Below the pieces are notes generated by a model that had not been told where the DNA came from, ran no database searches, and was given only the letters and a program-made list of their open reading frames with translations. This document shows, piece after piece, positions 1 to 7,141 of a stretch of 29,172 nt of DNA. The position numbers and the translations under genes are program-made. Source of the DNA: Caldiserica bacterium UBA4822. Its GTDB lineage: Bacteria > Caldisericota > Caldisericia > Cryosericales > Cryosericaceae. How positions within the stretch are numbered: position 1 is the stretch's first letter; the number at the start of each line of letters is the position of its first letter. The DNA lies in NCBI GenBank assembly GCA_002402295.1, contig DHFO01000044.1:38748-67919 (forward strand). Direction: 5' to 3'.

Positions 1-51
1 CGGGACCTGGCTGGCCTTCCCCGCTATGTGGAGGCATGCCAACCAGAATGA
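1..51 (+). CDS. C-terminal end of an unidentified upstream gene (partial)
   Basis: Frame 1 is open from the window edge to a TGA at 49-51 and encodes the 16-residue tail RDLAGLPRYVEACQPE. The stop overlaps an ATG at 48-50 as ATGA, the same coupling used at many later junctions in this window, which supports it as a real gene end. The tail is too short to assign a family. Upstream neighbours of plsY in other bacteria often include the GTPase gene der, but nothing in these residues identifies it. Confidence 0.4.
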   Translation, partial: RDLAGLPRYVEACQPE

Positions 52-677
52 ACACCATCACCTACATCGCGCGCGACCTGGCCATCGTCGTGACGGCATA
101 CCTGGTCGGTTCCCTTCCATGCAGCTACATCGTCGGCAGGGTCGCAGGCAGAGTGGACATCCGTACCGTTGGCAGCGGCAACATGGGCGCCACCAACGTA
201 CTTCGAACGGTTGGGCCTGTCCCTGCCCTCTTTGCGTTTCTCGGGGATTCCCTAAAGGCTGTCGCGTTGCTGCTTGTCCTGATAAACTGCTTCCCCACGG
301 TGTCCCGCGAAGCGGTGCTGATGGCCTCTGTCGCCGTCATCGTTGGCCATGATTTCTCAGTCTTCACCGGGCTCAAGGGCGGCAAGGGGGTTGCTGCCAC
401 CTTCGGCGTCGTACTTGTCCTCAGCTGGCCTGTCGGTCTTGTTGAGTGCGGGGTGTGGCTTATCGTCATGGCGGTACGACAGACAGTTTCGCTTGCATCG
501 ATCGTATCCCTTGCCACTCTGCCCCTTGTGGCTCTCCTGCTTCGCGAGCCACCGAAACTCGCGCTCATCTACGCGCTCTTTGCAATGCTGGGGATCGTGC
601 GCCACAGTGCCAACATTCGCAGGCTGAGGGCAGGAACAGAACCACGGCTCGACATGTCTTCGTTCCGGAGGCGGTAA
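48..677 (+). CDS. plsY: PlsY, acyl-phosphate:glycerol-3-phosphate acyltransferase
   Basis: Integral membrane enzyme that transfers an acyl group from acyl-phosphate to sn-1 of glycerol-3-phosphate, the first step of phosphatidic acid synthesis. The 209-residue product is hydrophobic and shows the three PlsY motifs: GSLPCSYIVGR leading into GSGNMGATNVLR near the N-terminus, GHDFSVFTGLKGGKGVA in the middle, and RHSANIRRLRAGTEPR near the end. The length fits the family. I chose the ATG at 48 because it forms an ATGA overlap with the upstream stop. The alternative ATG at 36 lies only one base after the GGAGG at 30-34. The substrate is made by GpsA and the product is used by PlsC, both in the same operon. 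Confidence 0.93.
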   Translation: MNTITYIARDLAIVVTAYLVGSLPCSYIVGRVAGRVDIRTVGSGNMGATNVLRTVGPVPALFAFLGDSLKAVALLLVLINCFPTVSREAVLMASVAVIVGHDFSVFTGLKGGKGVAATFGVVLVLSWPVGLVECGVWLIVMAVRQTVSLASIVSLATLPLVALLLREPPKLALIYALFAMLGIVRHSANIRRLRAGTEPRLDMSSFRRR

Positions 678-1334
678 GTGACCGTGCGTGGCAGGGTGTG
701 TCTGGAAGACTGTTCGGAAGAGGATATGAGAGCTCTTGAGAGGCGCATACTCGCTGGGGCAGTGGTTGTGTTTCCCACCGATACCGTGTACGGCATCGGG
801 TGCAGTGCCCTGCAGGCCGAGTCTGTTGCTCGCGTGTTTGCGGCGAAGCATCGTGACAGCTCGAAACCGCTGCCAGTCTTCATCGGAGGTCTGGACCAGG
901 TAGTTGCCTGTATTGATCCAGCTGAACTTCCTGCCGCGTTCAGACTGGCCGAGGTCTTTTGGCCCGGACCGTTGACCATTGTTGTCGATGTCGCCCGCAG
1001 CGGTCTGCACGTGCAGCCTCCTCCATTCCCCGAAGCGACGAGCGTCGGGTTCCGAGTGCCGCGGCATGCTGGACTGCTGCGACTGTTGCGGCGGGGACTG
1101 GCGCTTGCACAGACCAGTTTCAACGAAAGCGGCGAGGCTGTCGTTGAAAGCCTTGAGGCGCCCGGCGCCGCAGCATTGCTGAAATATGCCGACGTCGTTC
1201 TGGACAGCAGGCAACAACCTGCGGGGCGGCCATCAACGCTTGTGCGGCTCTTGCCAGGGAGCTGGTCCATGGTGCGCGAAGGCGACGTTTCTGCACTCGA
1301 CGTGTCCAGGGCACTGTCTCTCCCGTATCCATGA
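678..1334 (+). CDS. Sua5/YrdC/TsaC-type threonylcarbamoyl-AMP synthase
   Basis: Predicted cytosolic enzyme that makes threonylcarbamoyl-adenylate from threonine, bicarbonate and ATP for the t6A37 modification of ANN-decoding tRNAs. Family signatures seen in the 218 residues are FPTDTVYGIGC near the N-terminus, the KHRDSSKPLPVFI lysine-rich ATP segment, WPGPLTIVV, VGFRVPRH and TSFNESGEAV. The last one is usually TSAN-SGE, so Ala is replaced by Phe here. The length matches a single YrdC domain without the extra Sua5 C-terminal domain. It begins at GTG directly after the plsY TAA, with GGAGG at 667-671 six bases upstream. It lies in the lipid operon but has no obvious lipid role. YciO-like paralogues cannot be fully excluded. 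Confidence 0.88.
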   Translation: MTVRGRVCLEDCSEEDMRALERRILAGAVVVFPTDTVYGIGCSALQAESVARVFAAKHRDSSKPLPVFIGGLDQVVACIDPAELPAAFRLAEVFWPGPLTIVVDVARSGLHVQPPPFPEATSVGFRVPRHAGLLRLLRRGLALAQTSFNESGEAVVESLEAPGAAALLKYADVVLDSRQQPAGRPSTLVRLLPGSWSMVREGDVSALDVSRALSLPYP

Positions 1335-2005
1335 AGTATGATGTTGCGCTTGACGGGCCGTCCGGCTCCGGCAAGACATCGATTGGCCGGGCAGTGGCAG
1401 GAGAGCTGGGCCTCCCATTTGTCGACTCAGGGCTCCTCTACAGAGCCGTAACGGCACTGTACGTGGAAGCGTTTCCCTCGGACCTGGTGTGTGATATTGC
1501 ACGTCTGGTGCCGCTGCTTGAGGGCGGCATGCAGTATGATATTGTGACCGGGGTCGTGTCGTATTGTGGGGGCGAGATTCGCATGGGCCTGCATGACCCG
1601 GGCGTGGACCGGCTCGTGTCTCCCGTCAGCGCGGTTCCCGAGGTGCGCAGGACTGTCAACCGCGAGCTTGTGCGCATAGCCGGGGCGCAGGACGTCGTCA
1701 TGGCCGGCCGCGACATAGGCACGACGGTTCTTCCTCAGGCATTCCTGAAGGTCTTCATCACCGCCGACCCCGTTGTTCGTGCGGGGCGCCGAGTCGCGCA
1801 ACTTGCGGCGGACGGTGTCGGCGCCTCTATTGAGGACGTTCTAGCCAATATCAGGCTGCGGGACACAATTGATTCGTCGCGGCAGGATTCGCCCCTGCGC
1901 TGCACCGAGGAATACCTGCTCGTTGACAACTCCGTCGACGGTTCCCGGGCCGTGGTCGACACTATCCTCGCTGAGTATCGTCGGAGGCGGTCGCATGCTG
2001 TATGA
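1331..2005 (+). CDS. cmk: Cmk, (d)CMP kinase
   Basis: Phosphorylates CMP and dCMP with ATP. It recycles CMP released by phospholipid synthesis and feeds CTP and dCTP pools. The 224-residue protein has the P-loop GPSGSGKT at residues 9-16, a DSGLLYRAVT segment (usually DTGAMYRA), the GRDIGTTVLP motif, and the CMP-kinase lid signature RDTIDSSRQDSPL. The start ATG overlaps the preceding stop (ATGA at 1331-1334), which implies translational coupling. The order cmk-plsC-ispH resembles clusters in Firmicutes and relatives, but there rpsA often follows and here it does not. Confidence 0.95.
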   Translation: MKYDVALDGPSGSGKTSIGRAVAGELGLPFVDSGLLYRAVTALYVEAFPSDLVCDIARLVPLLEGGMQYDIVTGVVSYCGGEIRMGLHDPGVDRLVSPVSAVPEVRRTVNRELVRIAGAQDVVMAGRDIGTTVLPQAFLKVFITADPVVRAGRRVAQLAADGVGASIEDVLANIRLRDTIDSSRQDSPLRCTEEYLLVDNSVDGSRAVVDTILAEYRRRRSHAV

Positions 2006-2615
2006 AGCGGTAGTTCCTGTCGGGCGCGTTGGTTTCCGGCTGCTATTCCGGCTTCGAGTGGTCGGCGTGGAAAACGTGCCCCGCCATGGCGCGGCTCTGA
2101 TCTGCTCCAACCACTGCAGCTATCTGGACCCGATGATCGCCGCCGTTGCCTTGCCTCGCAGGGTCTACTATGCATCGCGGAAGGAGATTTCCCGACAGCC
2201 GGTACTCGGGCTGGTCATACGTCATCTTGGTGCTATCACACTGGACCGGGAGGCTCTGGCAGACAAGAGCGCGCTGCAGACGATGCTCGTGATTCTGGAC
2301 CAGGGGAACCTGTGCCTGATCTATCCTGAAGGAACCCGTTCGCCCGATGGTAAACTCCAGCCTGCACGCAACGGAGCAGCGTTCCTGGCTGTCAAGTCTG
2401 GTGTGCCGGTCGTACCGATGGCGGTCATCGGGTCGTACGAGTGCTGGCCGCGCCAGCGAAGATTCGCCCGCATCGGCCCCATCACGGTCCGCATCGGTGA
2501 AGCGGTTACCTACAGCCTCCCCCCTGAACGCCAGAGTCACAGAGAGAGCCTGACGGCCATGACTAACGACATCATGAGCCGGATTCGGGTGCTGCAGGAG
2601 CAGGGGTACGCCTGA
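1995..2615 (+). CDS. plsC: PlsC-type 1-acylglycerol-3-phosphate acyltransferase
   Basis: Membrane-associated acyltransferase that adds the sn-2 acyl chain to lysophosphatidic acid, giving phosphatidic acid. The 206-residue protein carries the catalytic HX4D motif in SNHCSYLDP, the substrate-binding YPEGTRS motif, and the later GVPVVPMAV block, all in family order. A longer frame opens at 1869, but the ATG at 1995 is preferred: GGAGG at 1983-1987 lies seven bases upstream and the protein then starts at the usual PlsC N-terminus. It overlaps the 3' end of cmk by 11 bases. Together with plsY and gpsA it completes the route from dihydroxyacetone phosphate to phosphatidic acid. Confidence 0.92.
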   Translation: MLYEAVVPVGRVGFRLLFRLRVVGVENVPRHGAALICSNHCSYLDPMIAAVALPRRVYYASRKEISRQPVLGLVIRHLGAITLDREALADKSALQTMLVILDQGNLCLIYPEGTRSPDGKLQPARNGAAFLAVKSGVPVVPMAVIGSYECWPRQRRFARIGPITVRIGEAVTYSLPPERQSHRESLTAMTNDIMSRIRVLQEQGYA

Positions 2616-2616
2616 A

Positions 2617-3489
2617 ATGCGGATAGTGCTGGCTCGTGAGCGGGGGTTCTGCACAGGCATCAGGAGAGCAGTTTCCACAGCAGAGCTTGCCCTGAACAGT
2701 GGGGCACACGTTGTAGCCACCGACACGCTGCTGCACAACGCGCGGGAGATGGAACGCCTTCGGCAGCTTGGGCTCCAGCCCATGGAAGAACCTGGTGTTC
2801 AGAGTATGGGTTCCACGACCGTCCTGCTTCCGGCGCATGGATCGCTTGAGGGCGAACGGAAAGCGCTGGTGTCCTCGGGAGCAGCGCTGGTTGACCTAAC
2901 GTGCCCGATTGTTAACCGTGCTCATGATGCTGCCAGTCGGTCGGCCGCCGCAGGGATGGATGTCGTTGTCGTCGGGGACAGGGATCACCGTGAAACACGG
3001 TATCTGATGGAGGCTGCTGGCGACCGACTCCTTGCGGTCGTCGCTTCCGCCGCGGAGTTGGATGGATTGCCCGTGACGGGAGCAACGGTGGCGCTGGTCT
3101 ACCAGACGACGCAGTCGCGTCAGGTACGCCAAGATGTCCTGACGTGGTTTCGCTCACGGGGAATTCCGGTGGCCGATGAAATGACACTTTGCCCTGAGGT
3201 GCTGCGAAGACAGGATGAAGCGGCGTCCCTTGCGGCGCGGTGCAGCGACATTCTCGTGCTCGGAGACCGGACAAGTGCCAACACCGGGAGGCTCGTTACA
3301 GTTGTGGCCGATGCTGGCGCGCGTGTTCACCTCGTGGAGGATGCAAGCGACATTCTCGACTCGTGGTTCGATTGTGGTGATACTGTCGGCATCGTGAGTG
3401 GCACGTCGTGCCCCGAGTCGGTTGTCAGCGAGGTGGTGTCCGCGCTGCGACGGATATGTCCAGACGCCTCGGTCGGGGAGGACACATGA
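2617..3489 (+). CDS. ispH: IspH, 4-hydroxy-3-methylbut-2-enyl diphosphate reductase
   Basis: Last enzyme of the MEP isoprenoid pathway. It uses an iron-sulfur cluster to reduce HMBPP to IPP and DMAPP. In the 290-residue product the cluster cysteines are visible at Cys12 (GFCTGI), Cys96 (LTCPI) and Cys192 (TLCPEV). The substrate ligands expected from the E. coli enzyme are also present: His40, His74, His124, Glu126, Ser220, Asn222 and Ser264. The sequence around them is divergent: DHRET replaces the common GHPE, SANTGR replaces SSNSxR, and SGTSCPE replaces AGAS-PE. It starts one base after the plsC stop. All catalytic residues are kept, so it should be active. Confidence 0.92.
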   Translation: MRIVLARERGFCTGIRRAVSTAELALNSGAHVVATDTLLHNAREMERLRQLGLQPMEEPGVQSMGSTTVLLPAHGSLEGERKALVSSGAALVDLTCPIVNRAHDAASRSAAAGMDVVVVGDRDHRETRYLMEAAGDRLLAVVASAAELDGLPVTGATVALVYQTTQSRQVRQDVLTWFRSRGIPVADEMTLCPEVLRRQDEAASLAARCSDILVLGDRTSANTGRLVTVVADAGARVHLVEDASDILDSWFDCGDTVGIVSGTSCPESVVSEVVSALRRICPDASVGEDT

Positions 3490-4490
3490 AGCGGGTATGC
3501 ATCGTGGGCGCCGGTGCGTGGGGAACCGCCATAGCTAATCTGGCGGCCCGCAAAGCCAGCGTGCGGATGTGGGTACACAGCCCGGACACGCTCAGGGCCC
3601 TGAGAGACGCGCGCGAGAACGTCCTGTACCTTCCCGGTGTTCCTCTCGAGGGCGGTATCGAACTGACTGATGACGTGATGGATGCGTGGTCCTGGTCGGA
3701 CGCCGTCATCCTCGCCGTGCCGACCCAGAAGCTGCGCTCAGTCTTCCGGCGGGTGGCCCCGGACCTTCGTCGGTGGCAGGTCCCTGTTCTCAACCTGAGC
3801 AAGGGGCTTGAACTCGAAACGCACCTCCGCGTCTCGCAGCTCCTCTGCGAGGACCTGGGCATCACGGACTATGCTCATTATGCAGCATTGTCGGGGCCTA
3901 ACTTTGCGCCGGAGATTGCGCGCGGCATGCCTGCTGCCACAGTAGTGGCCAGCAGAGAGCCCGGCACACGGCGCCGATTCCAGGAGTTGTTATCCGGCAG
4001 TTCGCTCCGCGTGTATACAAGCACAGACCTGGTCGGCGTCGAGCTCGGCGGCGCGCTGAAAAACGTATATGCGCTTGCCGCTGGCGTTTCGGACGGCCTG
4101 GGATTCGGAGACAGTTCCAAGGCGTCGCTCATCGTTCGCAGTCTTCATGAGCTCAGCAAGGTGACGACGACGTTTGGAGCGGACCGATTGACCGTGAACG
4201 GCCTTGCAGGGGCAGGGGACCTCATTGCAACCAGTTTCAGCAAGCTCAGTCGCAACCGGATGGCCGGAGAAGCCATTGGCGGAGGCGCGTCCGCGCAGGA
4301 CCTGCAGGGCAGGCAACGAACAGTCATTGAGGGCCTGCCGACACTGGAAGCCCTTGCAAAAATGGCTGAACTGAGTAGCATTGACTTGCCTATCGTTCGT
4401 GAGTTGCACGAGATCGTCTCCGGAAGCATCACGCCTCTGGCAGGTCTTGAGCGGCTGATGAGCAGGGAAATGAAAAGCGAGTTTCTGTAG
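3486..4490 (+). CDS. gpsA: GpsA, NAD(P)-dependent glycerol-3-phosphate dehydrogenase
   Basis: Reduces dihydroxyacetone phosphate to sn-glycerol-3-phosphate, the backbone for PlsY and PlsC. The 334-residue protein has the Rossmann glycine motif GAGAWGTA at residues 8-15, then LSKGLE, LSGPNFAPEIA, the catalytic-lysine segment GGALKNVYALAAGVSDGLG, and GLAGAGDLIATSFSKLSRNR. Length and order match the family. The ATG at 3486 was chosen over an earlier in-frame start at 3408. It gives an ATGA overlap with the ispH stop, has GGAGG at 3477-3481, and places the Rossmann motif at the N-terminus. It is the last protein gene before the tRNA pair. Confidence 0.95.
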   Translation: MKRVCIVGAGAWGTAIANLAARKASVRMWVHSPDTLRALRDARENVLYLPGVPLEGGIELTDDVMDAWSWSDAVILAVPTQKLRSVFRRVAPDLRRWQVPVLNLSKGLELETHLRVSQLLCEDLGITDYAHYAALSGPNFAPEIARGMPAATVVASREPGTRRRFQELLSGSSLRVYTSTDLVGVELGGALKNVYALAAGVSDGLGFGDSSKASLIVRSLHELSKVTTTFGADRLTVNGLAGAGDLIATSFSKLSRNRMAGEAIGGGASAQDLQGRQRTVIEGLPTLEALAKMAELSSIDLPIVRELHEIVSGSITPLAGLERLMSREMKSEFL

Positions 4491-4507
4491 CACGAGTTCG
4501 GCTGTAA

Positions 4508-4521
4508 CAGCTGAAAAGCTG
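4508..4521 (+). other. small GNRA-loop hairpin between gpsA and tRNA-Pro
   Basis: A 5-bp stem (CAGCT paired with AGCTG) closes a GAAA tetraloop in the 46-base gap after gpsA. No T-tract follows, so it does not look like an intrinsic terminator. It could be a stop-proximal RNA structure or a processing site if the tRNAs are transcribed with gpsA. I see no convincing promoter in this gap. Confidence 0.25.
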
Positions 4522-4536
4522 GTCAAGACTATATGT

Positions 4537-4614
4537 CGGGGCGTGGCGTAGTTTGGCTAGCGCACCAGCATGGGGTGCTGGGGGTCACAAGTTCGAATCT
4601 TGTCGCCCCGACCA
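4537..4614 (+). tRNA. tRNA-Pro (anticodon GGG)
   Basis: Full cloverleaf of 78 bases including an encoded CCA at 4612-4614. The acceptor stem is CGGGGCG with CGCCCCG, and the D-stem is GCGT with GCGC. The anticodon stem is CCAGC with GCTGG, closing the loop ATGGGGT. The variable loop is 5 bases, and the T-arm ACAAG/CTTGT has loop TTCGAAT. The anticodon is GGG at 4572-4574, so it reads proline CCC and CCU. The first acceptor pair C1-G72 and discriminator A73 suit bacterial prolyl-tRNA. The next tRNA gene begins 8 bases later. Confidence 0.96.
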
Positions 4615-4622
4615 TTTGACAT

Positions 4623-4699
4623 CGGGATGTGGCTCAGCTTGGTAGAGCGCTTGGTTCGGGACTAAGAGGTCGTGGGTCCGAATCCCACCATCCCGACCA
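4623..4699 (+). tRNA. tRNA-Pro (anticodon CGG)
   Basis: Full cloverleaf of 77 bases with encoded CCA at 4697-4699. The acceptor stem is CGGGATG with CATCCCG and the D-stem is GCTC with GAGC. The anticodon stem is CTTGG with CTAAG (one G-T pair), and the T-arm GTGGG/CCCAC has loop TCCGAAT. The anticodon CGG at 4657-4659 reads the proline codon CCG. It is a second, sequence-diverged proline isoacceptor, and the pair is probably one transcript. A run of six T follows at 4701-4706. Confidence 0.96.
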
Positions 4700-4706
4700 G
4701 TTTTTT
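4668..4706 (+). terminator. possible tRNA-embedded terminator before the ATPase operon
   Basis: The 3' half of the second tRNA can refold. GGTCG (4668-4672) pairs with CGACC (4694-4698), enclosing part of the TGGG/CCCA stem, and TTTTTT follows two bases later at 4701-4706. This would resemble an intrinsic terminator ending the tRNA transcript. The interior bulge of six or so bases weakens it. The T run could simply be the trailer removed by tRNA processing. Confidence 0.25.
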
Positions 4707-4728
4707 GCAGGCCGGAGGGGGTACGACT

Positions 4729-5043
4729 ATGATCGAGGACTTTATCCACAGCTTGCAGGCTGCCGAGACGGAAGCGGAGGATCTGGTCGAGAAAGCACAG
4801 CAGAAAGCTCGCGAAATTGAACAGGAAGGACAGTCTGCTCTTGGCCGGATGAAAGCTGTGGCGGATGCTGCGTTGGCGGAGCAGCTAGCTGTCATCGACC
4901 AGGAGGCAGATCGCCAGATCTCGGAATCCGAGCGGCTGTCACGCGAGGAACTGGCTCATGAGCTCGAACTGCTGGATCACCTTGTCGAGAACAGACGCCC
5001 TGATTGTCTGAAGATGCTCCTTATGCGGCTCCTTTCTCAATAG
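4729..5043 (+). CDS. V/A-type ATPase H/G-like peripheral stalk subunit
   Basis: The 104-residue product is almost entirely charged, Ala-, Glu-, Leu- and Gln-rich helix with heptad-like spacing, as in the coiled-coil stalk subunits called H in archaea and G in other V/A systems. It would pair with subunit E to form the peripheral stalk anchored on subunit I. It is the first gene of the ATPase operon and its stop is one base before the subunit I start. The ATG at 4729 has GGAGGGGG at 4714-4721. Low-complexity helix gives little family-specific signal, so the call rests mainly on length, composition and position. Confidence 0.72.
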   Translation: MIEDFIHSLQAAETEAEDLVEKAQQKAREIEQEGQSALGRMKAVADAALAEQLAVIDQEADRQISESERLSREELAHELELLDHLVENRRPDCLKMLLMRLLSQ

Positions 5044-5044
5044 G

Positions 5045-7141
5045 ATGGCAATCGATTCTGTTCTGGAGTTTGCCGCTGCCTTTCCCCATCGTAAGGAAGA
5101 TGAGGTGCTGTCAGCGCTGTTTGACGCCGGGTTGGTGCATCTGACTTCGTATACGCCGTCACGGGAGGCGCCTGTTTCGCAGGTTCCTGCCGTCGAGGAC
5201 GTGCATCGTCCTGAGCGGGAGATTTCTCTGGCCGAGGTAGCCCGCGAGCTTGACCTCGCCAGTGCGACACTGGCGTTTTTCGCGGAGATTGACCCACCCC
5301 AGACGAGCCTTGTCCAGAGTCTCTTCCCAGACGAGACATATGTGACCCGGGAGGACATTGTAGGCGCGGCTGCAAGGCACGTGTTCCACGGCTACACAGA
5401 AATGATGGGAGATGCGCTTGCCCTCAAGGGGAAACTCGAGGATGCGCAGCATCGCCTGGCGTCACTCGAACACGAAATGGAAGCGCTGTTCCTTTGGCGA
5501 GACCTCCCGCTGGATCTTTCGGAGACCCTGCAGTGGAGGTATCTGTCGGTCATGACAGGAATCGTGCCCAGTTCCTCTCTGGCTGCGCTCGTTCAGCGTC
5601 TCGATGCTGCGGGGCTTCCCGTCCAGGTCGAGGTCGTCGCCGAGTCGAAAGCCACCAAGGCAGTGCTTGTTGCCTGTCTCCGCACGCGTGAAAGCGAAGT
5701 CCGTACGGTGCTTGCTTCCGAAGGCTTCACAGGTCAGGACCTGGCTCGTATTGGCGGTACCGCAGGAGCTGTTCTTAAGCGTCTTGACGGTGAGGCCCGC
5801 GCTGTGCGCGCACGTGTGGGAGACCTGAGGGCCGAGGTCGGCTTGGCGCTCGCCCATCGGAAGGAGCTTGTCGTCTATCGCGAGTATCTCATCAATGAGA
5901 GGGCGCGGCTCGAGGCTGGCAACGGCCTGACTCGCACTCAGCACTGCAGCGTTGTCACCGGTTTCGTGCGCGCAGAGGATGTCGAGCGACTCCAGGAGGT
6001 CTGCGCCAGGGTCGGAGGGACTGTATGCATGACCGGGGAGACAACCCGGGGAGACGATACGCCTGTTTCGATTACAAACCCCCCGTGGCTCAAGCCCATG
6101 GAGATTCTCATCAACATGTTTGGCTACCCCGTCTATTCGTCCTTTGACCCAACCAGGTTTTTGGTTCTGCCCTTCCTGCTTTTTTTTGGACTATGCCTCG
6201 GGGATGCTGTCTACGGTATCTTGGAGATAGCCTTGTGCTTCTACTTCATACGCAGGTACCGTGCGTCCGCGGGCGTGCGCAGGTTCATGACGGTGTTCAT
6301 CTACGGCGGTATTGCAGCCATCATAGTCGGAGCTCTGACAGGCAGCTGGGCGGGCGACTTGTTGTCGGAGACGTACCTGGGCACCGGCAATCCCGTTTCG
6401 AAGCTTGTGTCGTGGATGACTATCATCAATCCAACGGAGGCAGCATTTCAGTTCCTGATTATTGTGTGGATCGTCGGGGGTATCAATCAGCTGTACGGTG
6501 TCGGACTTGCAATCTACAAAGCCGCTCGCCGGAAAGACTACGCCAGCATCCTGTATGACTGTGTTGGATGGCTGCTGTTCCTTCCTGCACTTTCGGCCCT
6601 TCTGTTCATCGGCACCAAGTGGGGGCCCGGCTTCAGGATTGGCTATCTTGCAGCTCTTGTCGTGGGGCTCGTGTTACTCCTGCTTGGAGGGGCGCGGCAC
6701 GGCACAGGCGCCGGCAAGGTCATGAGCGCCCTGATCAACCTGTACGGTATTCAGAGTTCGTACGGCGTGGGGTCATTTCTCGGGGATGTGCTGTCATATT
6801 CGAGACTGCTGGCCCTTGGCCTGACTACTGCGAGTCTGGCCTCTGCATTCAACATGATCGCGGGACTTGTCAGATTTCCGTCCGCCGGAGTCGTTGTTGA
6901 CACCATCGTGAGAGTACTTCTCGGAGGAATCATTCTCTTGGTGGGGCATTTGCTGAACTATTTCATGGGAGCCATGGGAGCTTTTATTCACTCCGCGCGT
7001 CTCATTCTGCTGGAGTTCTTTGGCCGGTTCTATGAAGGGGGTGGGCCTCGGTTCCACAGGTTCGAGTTCTCGTCGGAGGTTGTCAAGGTTGTCGAAGACT
7101 CTGATATTCAAGGAAAACAGGAGGAACGTCATGGGGCTTGA
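5045..7141 (+). CDS. V/A-type ATPase subunit I (a-subunit, stator)
   Basis: Large membrane stator subunit that forms the ion half-channels beside the K ring and anchors the peripheral stalks. The 698 residues split into a soluble, helical N-terminal half and a multi-span membrane half beginning near residue 375 (repeated hydrophobic stretches from about nucleotide 6160). The conserved stator arginine lies in the YSRLLALGLT motif at Arg587, as expected for the V/A subunit I family. Length is in the usual range. The start codon follows the previous stop after one base and the 3' end overlaps the K gene by 11 bases. Confidence 0.93.
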   Translation: MAIDSVLEFAAAFPHRKEDEVLSALFDAGLVHLTSYTPSREAPVSQVPAVEDVHRPEREISLAEVARELDLASATLAFFAEIDPPQTSLVQSLFPDETYVTREDIVGAAARHVFHGYTEMMGDALALKGKLEDAQHRLASLEHEMEALFLWRDLPLDLSETLQWRYLSVMTGIVPSSSLAALVQRLDAAGLPVQVEVVAESKATKAVLVACLRTRESEVRTVLASEGFTGQDLARIGGTAGAVLKRLDGEARAVRARVGDLRAEVGLALAHRKELVVYREYLINERARLEAGNGLTRTQHCSVVTGFVRAEDVERLQEVCARVGGTVCMTGETTRGDDTPVSITNPPWLKPMEILINMFGYPVYSSFDPTRFLVLPFLLFFGLCLGDAVYGILEIALCFYFIRRYRASAGVRRFMTVFIYGGIAAIIVGALTGSWAGDLLSETYLGTGNPVSKLVSWMTIINPTEAAFQFLIIVWIVGGINQLYGVGLAIYKAARRKDYASILYDCVGWLLFLPALSALLFIGTKWGPGFRIGYLAALVVGLVLLLLGGARHGTGAGKVMSALINLYGIQSSYGVGSFLGDVLSYSRLLALGLTTASLASAFNMIAGLVRFPSAGVVVDTIVRVLLGGIILLVGHLLNYFMGAMGAFIHSARLILLEFFGRFYEGGGPRFHRFEFSSEVVKVVEDSDIQGKQEERHGA

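Noticed and set aside
36..50. ATG 36 as the plsY start
   Set aside because: It lies one base after GGAGG (30-34), too close for initiation, while ATG 48 overlaps the upstream stop as ATGA.
4530..4535. TATATG before the first tRNA as a -10 box
   Set aside because: Transcription would start inside the tRNA, and no fair -35 box lies upstream.
4616..4621. TTGACA between the two tRNA genes as a promoter
   Set aside because: A matching -10 would fall inside the second tRNA gene, where no suitable hexamer is seen, and the start point would be too late to make the tRNA.
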